Part shown: positions 24,734 to 34,631 of the stretch, piece after piece | Position numbering within the stretch: position 1 is the first letter of the stretch | Layout: each line of letters begins with the position of its first letter | NCBI GenBank assembly: GCA_017541365.1 | Contig: JAFXZF010000010.1 | Coordinates: 56,892 to 120,891, forward strand | Source of the DNA: Prevotella sp. | Lineage (GTDB): Bacteria; Bacteroidota; Bacteroidia; Bacteroidales; Bacteroidaceae | DNA length: 64,000 nucleotides | Direction of reading: 5' to 3' | Notes under the pieces: generated by a model | Seen by the model: the letters and a program-made list of their open reading frames with translations, nothing else | Told to the model about the DNA's origin: nothing | Databases searched by the model: none | Translations under genes and position numbers: made by a program

Positions 24734-24771
24734 AAAACAGGTTACTTCATTTTTCGCAAGTAACCTGTTTT
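24734..24771. terminator. Bidirectional terminator between acyl-CoA synthetase and GH43 genes
   Basis: AAACAGGTTACTT (24735-24747) pairs with AAGTAACCTGTTT (24758-24770) around a 10-base loop. A-rich sequence lies on the left and T-rich on the right, so it can stop transcription from both sides. Confidence 0.85.
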
Positions 24772-24776
24772 TATAT

Positions 24777-24870
24777 TCCTAATTATTCGCTGAAGCTCAT
24801 CACTTCGTGTTTATAATTCCTAACTACTAATTCCTAATTCCTAATTTCTAATTACTAGTTCCTAATTCTA
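24777..24870. repeat. TAATTCC heptamer array with an embedded interspersed repeat
   Basis: The 7-base unit TAATTCC and variants run across most of this gap and into the last codons of the GH43 gene. The stretch 24781-24812 contains CTCATCACTTCGTGTTT (24796-24812), an exact 17-base match to 8735-8751. An AGATAAT heptamer array precedes it at 24707-24730. Confidence 0.75.
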
Positions 24871-26576
24871 AACCAATCAACGTCCACCCATCCTCGAACT
24901 TTCTTGCCAGCCTTTTCTGCAGCGAGAATGCCGACTTTAGCTCCTACCCATTTGCCTTGACGCATGCGGAATGTGTCGCCACACTCAGTATATTTCTTTC
25001 CGTCAGTAGAGTATGCGAAGGTCGCATGTGCCTCGTGCTTATTGTTGCCATCGCTGTCTTTTCCACCTATATACTTCACGTTGACACGCATATACATAGC
25101 GCAGTGTAGTGCTGGCTGATAGTCCACATTATCAGCTGCCGTTGGTTTGAAGGTCTTTATTACCTTTATCTCCTCTGGCTTTCCCTTGTCAGCACTTTTG
25201 CAAGTGATCTGTTGGAGTTGAAACTCATCCCCCACTCTGCATAGCACGAGTGCAGAATAATCCATTCCAAACACGGTGATGCCACCATACTGTTCTGCCT
25301 CTTTAGCAGTAACTTCAAGTTTTGCTGTAGCAGTAAAATTGTTGGTTGGAGTCTTCTGCAGGAGCAGATTGCCTGCCTCCCACATATTCTTATAGTCTGC
25401 TGACTGTCGATGACAGAACACGCGGTAGTATCCGTAAGGTGTTGGCATACCGTATGTTTGGTCATAGTTAGCATTCCATTGCCACTGTCTGCCGAGTGTA
25501 GTAGTATTAAACTCATCGCTCTCCACAGGATTACAAACGGGATATGATTTTCCTACGTTTGGTTTCTTATACTTGAGCACTGGCTGTCCGCAATACTTCT
25601 CTGTTTTGCCGTAAGCCTTTACTTTACCTATATTCTCACCCATTGCAGGCCACCCATCAATCCACTTCACTGGTTCGAGCCACACCACTCGGCCGTATGC
25701 CTCCTTGTCCTGGAAGTGCAGGAACCAGTCTTCACCACTCTTCAGGTGTACCCATCCACCCTGATGAGGACCGTTAATATCAGTATCACCCTGTGCCAGT
25801 ACTGTCTTGCTCTCATACGGGCCAAAAGGCGAACGACTGCGCATAGCCAACTGGTGTCCTATGGGCACACCGCCTGCAGGATTCATTATCCAGTACCATC
25901 CGTCTCGCTTGTAAAACTTCGGGCCCTCTGAGGTACGGTCGTTGGTACCATTGCCATCAAACACTATTACTGGGTCGCTGATAGCCTTCATACCGTCAGC
26001 TGTCATCTCACGCACTGTGAGCACGGAGTTGAACTGACAACGGCTGTTTGCCCAACCATTGACGAGGTAGCATCTTCCATCCTTATCCCACAGCGGACAA
26101 GTGTCTATCATGCCTTTGCCTGACAATATACACTGTGGTTCGGTCCACTCACCAGCGGGGTCTTTTGCCGTAGTGACAAATATGCCGAGGTCCGGGTCAC
26201 CCCAGTATATATAATATGTCTGGTTGTACTGGTTGTAGCGAATAGACGGTGCCCATACACCGTTGCCATGCTGAGGCACGTTATAGCGGTCATAGGGTGG
26301 CAGTTTCTTTATTGCATGGTTGATAATCTCCCAGTTGACGAGGTCCTTGGAGTGCAGTATCGGCAGACCAGGAATGTGGGCAAACGATGATGCAGTGAGG
26401 TAGAAGTCCTCTCCGCTGGCACCTACGCAGACATCGGGGTCGGAGTAATCGGCATCTATTACAGGATTGGTAAACGTGCCATCTCCGTTGTCTGGTGACC
26501 ACACTTGTGACTTATAGTTTTCTGCACATGCTATAAGTGGTAATGCTACAAAAAGTGTCAGGATAGTTTTCTTCAT
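24855..26576 (-). CDS. Glycoside hydrolase family 43 (beta-xylosidase / arabinofuranosidase type), probable lipoprotein
   Basis: This 573-residue secreted enzyme has an N-terminal signal ending in a possible lipobox (LIAC). A five-bladed beta-propeller GH43 domain covers about residues 30-330, with catalytic carboxylates expected in VIDADYSDPDVCV (general base), MIDTCPLWD (transition-state Asp) and TSEGPKFYKRDGWY (general acid Glu). The C-terminal beta-sandwich, from about residue 350 (ESDEFNTTTLGRQWQWN), is the xylosidase-type domain. It probably trims arabinoxylan side chains. It lies six bases after an ATP-grasp-like gene and ligA, an unusual context for a carbohydrate enzyme. The last residues are encoded within a heptamer repeat. 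Confidence 0.88.
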   Translation of the reverse strand: MKKTILTLFVALPLIACAENYKSQVWSPDNGDGTFTNPVIDADYSDPDVCVGASGEDFYLTASSFAHIPGLPILHSKDLVNWEIINHAIKKLPPYDRYNVPQHGNGVWAPSIRYNQYNQTYYIYWGDPDLGIFVTTAKDPAGEWTEPQCILSGKGMIDTCPLWDKDGRCYLVNGWANSRCQFNSVLTVREMTADGMKAISDPVIVFDGNGTNDRTSEGPKFYKRDGWYWIMNPAGGVPIGHQLAMRSRSPFGPYESKTVLAQGDTDINGPHQGGWVHLKSGEDWFLHFQDKEAYGRVVWLEPVKWIDGWPAMGENIGKVKAYGKTEKYCGQPVLKYKKPNVGKSYPVCNPVESDEFNTTTLGRQWQWNANYDQTYGMPTPYGYYRVFCHRQSADYKNMWEAGNLLLQKTPTNNFTATAKLEVTAKEAEQYGGITVFGMDYSALVLCRVGDEFQLQQITCKSADKGKPEEIKVIKTFKPTAADNVDYQPALHCAMYMRVNVKYIGGKDSDGNNKHEAHATFAYSTDGKKYTECGDTFRMRQGKWVGAKVGILAAEKAGKKVRGWVDVDWFRIRN

Positions 26577-26582
26577 AATTGA

Positions 26583-27515
26583 TTATTCTATAATTAGCTT
26601 ATACTTATATTCATTTTTATCATACATTATCTTCATCATGCCTCTGTGCCCTTTGTTCGTCAGTGCTATCGCCACATGTCCCATAGTGCGTCGCAGATTG
26701 ATCTCCACACATGGATTGAGCAAATATGTGCCGCTTGAAGCACTTTTGCATATCATCATGTCAACTCCCAGAGGTCCCCAATACACTCCCTTCAGTCTTG
26801 GAGCTATAAACTGCTTTATCTGGTAAGACACTTCGTGCATCAGGTCGTCTGAGATATAGGGCCTTACCCTTTCACGTTTTTCCTCCTCGGGCAAGAGCAG
26901 ATTACCAGAGTATGCACCATGTACCGTACTGAATACCGATAGCCCTTCGTAATGTATTTCGCCTTCTTTGTCCATTACATATTCAAGGGCCAAGTCAGCA
27001 ATCTTATCACACTTCTTCTCAGCGATCACCGTACCCTGTCTGGCTATGGTGCCTTCTACGAATGACCTGCTCTTATCGCTATCACCACCGACCTTAAACT
27101 CCTTCACCCCTCTGCCACTGCTGCTCCAGGGTGACTTGACTATCGTTGCCCCATGCTCTGCATGGAAATGTAGCACATCATCATAGGAGTAGCACACCTT
27201 AGCAGTGCCCGTAGTGCCTTCCATCTGTCGTAGTGAGGCAAGCAGCTCCACTGCCTGGCTGCGGTTGGACAGAGTGCGTATAGCCTCCAACTGTTTCTCT
27301 GTAGGCAACTGCTCATCCGCCACACCCATCTGCTTCAGTTCTCGTACTATCGCCTTGTCCCATCCCCATACTGTTACCTCTCCCTCTTTCCGCCACAGGG
27401 CAGAGAGTTCTCCCAGTTCTTGACGTAGCTGGCGCACCACCTTGGGAGGGGTGTAGTTGCTCGTGCCGTCTGCCAGAGCGAGGTCGTGTTCGGGATTGAA
27501 TATGCTGACAGTCAT
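26583..27515 (-). CDS. ATP-grasp-like protein of unknown substrate
   Basis: This is a protein of about 310 residues. IVKSPWSSSGRGV (about 126-137) looks like the nucleotide-binding loop of ATP-grasp enzymes, and NPCVEINLRRTMG (about residues 265-280) fits the metal-binding Glu/Asn strand of the same fold. It begins with SIFNPEHDLALADGTSNYTPP, a motif I do not associate with a known reaction. ATP-grasp enzymes usually ligate a carboxylate to an amine or thiol. A GTG one codon upstream (27518) is an alternative start. It lies three bases after ligA and six before the GH43 gene, so the three are co-transcribed. Confidence 0.65.
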   Translation of the reverse strand: MTVSIFNPEHDLALADGTSNYTPPKVVRQLRQELGELSALWRKEGEVTVWGWDKAIVRELKQMGVADEQLPTEKQLEAIRTLSNRSQAVELLASLRQMEGTTGTAKVCYSYDDVLHFHAEHGATIVKSPWSSSGRGVKEFKVGGDSDKSRSFVEGTIARQGTVIAEKKCDKIADLALEYVMDKEGEIHYEGLSVFSTVHGAYSGNLLLPEEEKRERVRPYISDDLMHEVSYQIKQFIAPRLKGVYWGPLGVDMMICKSASSGTYLLNPCVEINLRRTMGHVAIALTNKGHRGMMKIMYDKNEYKYKLIIE

Positions 27516-27518
27516 CAC

Positions 27519-30485
<2,967 letters not shown>

Positions 30486-30509
30486 TAGTTCACAGTTCAT
30501 AGTTCAGAG

Positions 30510-31595
30510 TTGATACTAAAAAGCATTTCCATACTAAATTATAAGAATATCAGCGAGGCAAAATTGGACTTCTCGCCCAAGTTTAATTGCTTTATCGGCA
30601 ACAACGGCGTGGGAAAGACCAATCTGCTTGACGCTCTGTACTACCTCTCGTTCTGCCACTCCATGTTTTCCAACATCGACTCGCAGCTCATGAAGCACGA
30701 CACCGACTTCTTTATGATACAAGGAGAGTATCTTCACGATGACGGCGAGACTACCGAGGAGATATATGCCGGCATGAAGCGTGGTAGCAAGAAGCAGTTT
30801 AAGCGCAACAAGAAGAGCTACAAGCGTCTCTCTGAGCACATCGGCATAGTGCCACTGATAATCGTTTCGCCCGATGATGCCATACTGATATCAGGAGGCA
30901 GCGAGGAACGTCGCCGACTGCTTGACATCGTCATATCACAGTATGACAACAACTATATCAATTCGCTCAACCGTTACAATAAAGCACTGCAGCAACGCAA
31001 TGCCCTGCTCAAGATGGAGGATGTAGAACCCGACCCCACCCTCATATCACTGTGGGAAGAGGAGATGGCACGCGAAGGAGAGTATATCTACCAGCAGCGC
31101 AACTTGTTTGTACAACGCTTCATACCCGTTTTCAACGAGGTATATCGACAGATAAGCGGCGATGGAGAGAGCGTCAGCCTGCGATATGTGTCACACTGCC
31201 AGCGAGGACCGCTGCTCGATGTCATAAGGCGCGACCGTATGAAGGACCTTGCAGTAGGCTATTCACTGCATGGCATACACCGTGACGAACTCGAGATGAT
31301 GATTGACGGCTATCCCATGAAGCGCGAGGGCAGTCAGGGACAAAACAAGACATACGTCATAGCACTCAAACTGGCACAGTTTGACTTCCTAAGCAAGACA
31401 AGCAATGCCACCACCCCACTCTTGTTGCTTGATGATATCTTTGACAAACTCGATGCCCATAGAGTAAAGAATATCGTAGAACTGGTATCGGGCAACAACT
31501 ACGGTCAGATATTCATCACCGACACCAACCGCGACCACCTCGACCAGATATTATCCCACTCACAGTCGGAGTACAAGATTTTCCATGTTGAGTAG
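30510..31595 (+). CDS. recF: DNA replication and repair protein RecF
   Basis: This 361-residue ABC-type ATPase loads RecA at gaps. Walker A is GNNGVGKTNLLDAL, the signature region is SQGQNKTYVIALKLAQF and Walker B is LLLLDDIFDKLD. The start is TTG at 30510: the N-terminus ILKSISILNYKNISEAKLDFS fits the family exactly, and the next ATG lies about 50 codons in. The bases just upstream are an ACAGTTC heptamer repeat, so the ribosome binding region has been overwritten. It follows trmD by 24 bases. Confidence 0.94.
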   Translation: MILKSISILNYKNISEAKLDFSPKFNCFIGNNGVGKTNLLDALYYLSFCHSMFSNIDSQLMKHDTDFFMIQGEYLHDDGETTEEIYAGMKRGSKKQFKRNKKSYKRLSEHIGIVPLIIVSPDDAILISGGSEERRRLLDIVISQYDNNYINSLNRYNKALQQRNALLKMEDVEPDPTLISLWEEEMAREGEYIYQQRNLFVQRFIPVFNEVYRQISGDGESVSLRYVSHCQRGPLLDVIRRDRMKDLAVGYSLHGIHRDELEMMIDGYPMKREGSQGQNKTYVIALKLAQFDFLSKTSNATTPLLLLDDIFDKLDAHRVKNIVELVSGNNYGQIFITDTNRDHLDQILSHSQSEYKIFHVE

Positions 31596-31617
31596 GGAGT
31601 TTTCAGCTAATCTTTTC

Positions 31618-31663
31618 TATAGTCACTATCGTATCTATAGTATCTATAGCCACTATAATATCT
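31618..31663. repeat. Nine-base tandem array upstream of the DciA-like gene
   Basis: Nine-base units such as TCTATAGTC, ACTATCGTA, TCTATAGTA, TCTATAGCC and ACTATAATA fill the gap between recF and the next ATG. The same type occurs at 31982-32023 and 58504-58552. Confidence 0.75.
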
Positions 31664-31666
31664 ATT

Positions 31667-31981
31667 ATGTTCAAGAGATACCCCATATCAGTTGACAGCA
31701 TATTGCACAGCATACTGCGCAATCAGGGGCTTGAGACTCCCCTGCTCCAGCGTCGTGTCATCGGCGCATGGGAAGAGGTGATACGCTCACTCCTTGATGC
31801 CGATATGGCTGAGTATGTCATCGAGAGCACTGAGTCGAAGGATATACGCAATCAGACCCTGTGGGTAAAGATTATATCACCTGCCGTACGTGCCGACCTA
31901 CAATTGAAATGCTCCGACATCGTTGCCACATTGAACAACAAGGTCGGAGCACAGATTATCACCTCTCTGAGGTTTTATTGA
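31667..31981 (+). CDS. DUF721 / DciA-like protein
   Basis: This 104-residue protein has the DUF721 fold pattern: an N-terminal helix around VDSILHSILRNQGLETPLLQRRVIGAWEEVI, then short strands TLWVKIISPAVRADLQLK and a final helix. DciA proteins of this family help load the replicative helicase in bacteria that lack DnaC. Small stand-alone members follow recF in many Bacteroidetes, which fits a replication or repair role. It is flanked on both sides by nine-base repeat arrays. Confidence 0.85.
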   Translation: MFKRYPISVDSILHSILRNQGLETPLLQRRVIGAWEEVIRSLLDADMAEYVIESTESKDIRNQTLWVKIISPAVRADLQLKCSDIVATLNNKVGAQIITSLRFY

Positions 31982-32023
31982 TTCTATTTACTATAGTTAC
32001 TATAGCTACTATAGCTATACTTG
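31982..32023. repeat. Nine-base tandem array between the DciA-like gene and yidC
   Basis: Units ACTATAGTT, ACTATAGCT and ACTATAGCT fill the whole gap between two converging stop codons. No separate terminator hairpin is visible here. Confidence 0.75.
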
Positions 32024-33922
32024 CTATTTCCCGAGTCTTTTTCTGCGGAGCTCATCACGTTCCCTTTGCATTTTCTGCTGCTGCTCCTGCATAGCCTGCA
32101 GGCGAGCGGCAAATCCTGACATCTTCTTCGGATTCTTCTTATTCTCAGCACGCTTTGCCTCAAGTATGGCAAGGAGTTTCTCGTCATTGGTGGTCTTGCG
32201 GAGCAGCCACATGATAGCAGCCGAGAAGAATAGTGATACGAAGTAATAGAAGTTTAAGCCCGATGAGTAGTCATTAAACATGAAGAAGAACATCAGCGGC
32301 ATGAGCATCATCATCCATCGCATCATCTTCATCTGCTCAGCCTGTGCGCCTATCATCTGGTCCTTCTGCTGTTGCATGGTAAACCATGAGTAAAGCAGGT
32401 TGGCACCACAGAATAGTATGCACGTCAATGACAGGTGGTCGCCGATGAGCCACAGGTTCTGCTGCCATGATACTATGGGGTCGTATGTTGACAAGTCGTC
32501 AATCCACAGGAATGACTGGCGCCTCAATTGTATCGCATTAGGCACAAAGTTGAACATTGCAATCCAGATAGGCATCTGTATCAGCATGGGCAGGCATCCG
32601 CTCAGCGGACTCACGCCATACTCCGAGTACAGCTGCATCTGCACCTGCTGCTTCTGCAGGGCATCCTCGGGTTTGTCGAGATGCTTTGTCGCCTCCTCCA
32701 GTTTCGGTCTGAGCACACGCATCTTTGCCGATGACATGTAGCTCTTCTTCACCATCGGGTAAGTGATGGCCTTCAGCAGCAACGTAATGAGTATCAGTAT
32801 CACGCCCATAGGTATCGCCATCGAGCGCAGGAAGTCAAAGACATACAGCGTAAACCAGCGGTTGATGTAGCGGAATAGTGGCCACCCGAGGTACACCAGG
32901 CGCTCCAGTTCCAGATCCTTGCCCATGGTGCTCTCCTCCTCTACGCTCTGCAGCAGACGGAAGTCGTTGGGTACGAAGTAAAACTCCAGTTCTGTGGCAC
33001 TGACACCCTTGGGGTCAAAGTCAGCCTTTAGCTTAGCCTCGTACTGCTTGAGGTATCCCGAACCCTTCTCCTGGGGTATGGAGGTGAGGCGCACGTCATT
33101 GCCGAAATTGCCTTTTGTGACCATCACGGCAGAGAAGAACTGGTTTTTGAATGCCACCCAGTCTATAGGCTCCTCTACCGTTTCATCCTTCTTCTCGCTC
33201 GTTTCGTTGAGGTAGTCTGTGCCACCCTCCGTGAAGTGGTAAGTGAGCGAACTGTAGCGGTTTTCAAAGGTGAAGCCCTTCTCCTGCTGCTTGCATACGT
33301 CCTGCCAGTCTATGTCGATGGATGATGCGTTTGGTGCAAAGAGCCCTGCCATGCCGTTGGCGAGGATGGAGCAACTCAGCTTGTAGTCTTTGCTCAGTGC
33401 GTATCGTATCACGATATTCTTGCCTTCGCCAGCCTCCGCGGTAAATGTCACGGTGCTTGGCGTCACGTCTGATGGTGTGAAGAAGAGTTCTTCGGTTGAT
33501 ATATTCTGCTCCTTGCAGACGAGTGTGAAGTTGAGTTTCTGTGTCTCAGCATCAAAGAGTGTCACGTCCTTGTTGCCCTCATTGTCCTCGAAACCCTTTA
33601 TCACAGCCTTGGTCACTGTAGCACCTTTTGTTGACAGTGTCAGCTCCACCTTGTCATTTTTAAGCACCACGTTCTGCGCACTGCCCTGCATGGCATCATG
33701 AAAGAGTGCCGTAGTATCAGCCACTGCCCGCTTAGCAGCCTCTGCCTTGCGCTGTATCTCAGCTATCTTCTGCTGCTCCTCAGCCTTCTGTTTTGCCAAA
33801 TTTTCTATAGAGTCTTTCGTGCGCATGGCCTCCATCTCCTCCTGTGATGGCTGATTATACCAGGTGAAGCCAAAGAGTACTGCTGCGATGAGAACAAATC
33901 CTGTGATAGTGTTTTTATCCAA
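32024..33922 (-). CDS. yidC: Membrane protein insertase YidC
   Basis: This 632-residue insertase has an N-terminal transmembrane helix (about 5-20, TGFVLIAAVLFGFTWY), a coiled-coil linker rich in Gln/Lys/Glu, a large periplasmic beta-sandwich (about 75-350) and the conserved Oxa1/YidC core of five helices (about 365-590, including GVILILITLLLKAITYP and GCLPMLIQMPIWIAMFNFV). A basic tail of about 45 residues (KMSGFAARLQAMQEQQQKMQ) probably contacts the ribosome. It has its own perfect promoter. Confidence 0.96.
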   Translation of the reverse strand: MDKNTITGFVLIAAVLFGFTWYNQPSQEEMEAMRTKDSIENLAKQKAEEQQKIAEIQRKAEAAKRAVADTTALFHDAMQGSAQNVVLKNDKVELTLSTKGATVTKAVIKGFEDNEGNKDVTLFDAETQKLNFTLVCKEQNISTEELFFTPSDVTPSTVTFTAEAGEGKNIVIRYALSKDYKLSCSILANGMAGLFAPNASSIDIDWQDVCKQQEKGFTFENRYSSLTYHFTEGGTDYLNETSEKKDETVEEPIDWVAFKNQFFSAVMVTKGNFGNDVRLTSIPQEKGSGYLKQYEAKLKADFDPKGVSATELEFYFVPNDFRLLQSVEEESTMGKDLELERLVYLGWPLFRYINRWFTLYVFDFLRSMAIPMGVILILITLLLKAITYPMVKKSYMSSAKMRVLRPKLEEATKHLDKPEDALQKQQVQMQLYSEYGVSPLSGCLPMLIQMPIWIAMFNFVPNAIQLRRQSFLWIDDLSTYDPIVSWQQNLWLIGDHLSLTCILFCGANLLYSWFTMQQQKDQMIGAQAEQMKMMRWMMMLMPLMFFFMFNDYSSGLNFYYFVSLFFSAAIMWLLRKTTNDEKLLAILEAKRAENKKNPKKMSGFAARLQAMQEQQQKMQRERDELRRKRLGK

Positions 33923-34631
33923 AACGTATATATTTTTTTATTATGTTTGTGACATTTCTTATTTCTCTACAAAGGTACAAAAAAAATGTGAGATACGCAA
34001 AATAAATCCACCTATATTTTGTGTAAAAGTTGGCAAAGTCAACCAAAATCAGGAAAAGACATTCTTATTTTTGTGAAAAGTTGCCAAGGTTTCCAAAGTT
34101 GCCAACAAGATTTTCAACACCAGAGGACTGATGATAGATGATAGATAACAGATAAAATTGAAGCTGATAAAAAAAGAAGAGAGAAACCAATATTTATATT
34201 AAGTATATTATTTATATTAAGTATATTATAATAACCTATACGTACACGTGCGCAACAAACAAGGAAACTTTGGAAACCATCACGACTTACCTAAATGTTA
34301 AAATTACACAGCACAAAATCTACAAAACGTGCAATTTTGAGGTAAAATGATTTTTTTCGCATTCCACATTTAACCTTGTAACGCATTGTAATACAGATAG
34401 TTGTGTGTTAATTATCGTTTACGTCTGCAAACGTGTGTTTTTGCGCCAGAAAAGCATATAGTTTGCAAGGGAAAAGCATAGGGGTTGCAATGCTAATAAC
34501 AGGGCTCTCATGCACGCACCATGCAAAAATGTTAAATCTACACATTTTCTTGCATATATTAAGTTAAAGTCAAGTACCTTTGTACTTGAAAATTAAAATT
34601 TAAAAAGTTGAATGTTTAAGGTTGACATTAA
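33923..34631. other. Gene-free AT-rich region with inverted and tandem repeats
   Basis: No convincing gene lies here. It contains the yidC promoter, short GTTGGCAAAG/GTTGCCAAG-type repeats at 34029-34103, and an imperfect inverted repeat of 16 bases (GGTTTCCAAAGTTGCC at 34088-34103 with GGAAACTTTGGAAACC at 34263-34278). Inside the inverted repeat lies an exact 18-base tandem duplication at 34192-34227 (unit ATTTATATTAAGTATATT). An 8-base palindrome with a 4-base spacer, TCAAGTAC/GTACTTGA (34570-34589), encloses a plus-strand TACCTTTG. It may be the remnant of a mobile or plasmid-type leader region. Confidence 0.6.
33970..34001 (-). promoter_or_regulatory. Promoter of yidC
   Basis: On the minus strand, TTTG (33998-34001), a 20-base spacer and TACCTTTG (33970-33977) match the consensus exactly. 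The leader would be about 43 bases. Confidence 0.85.
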
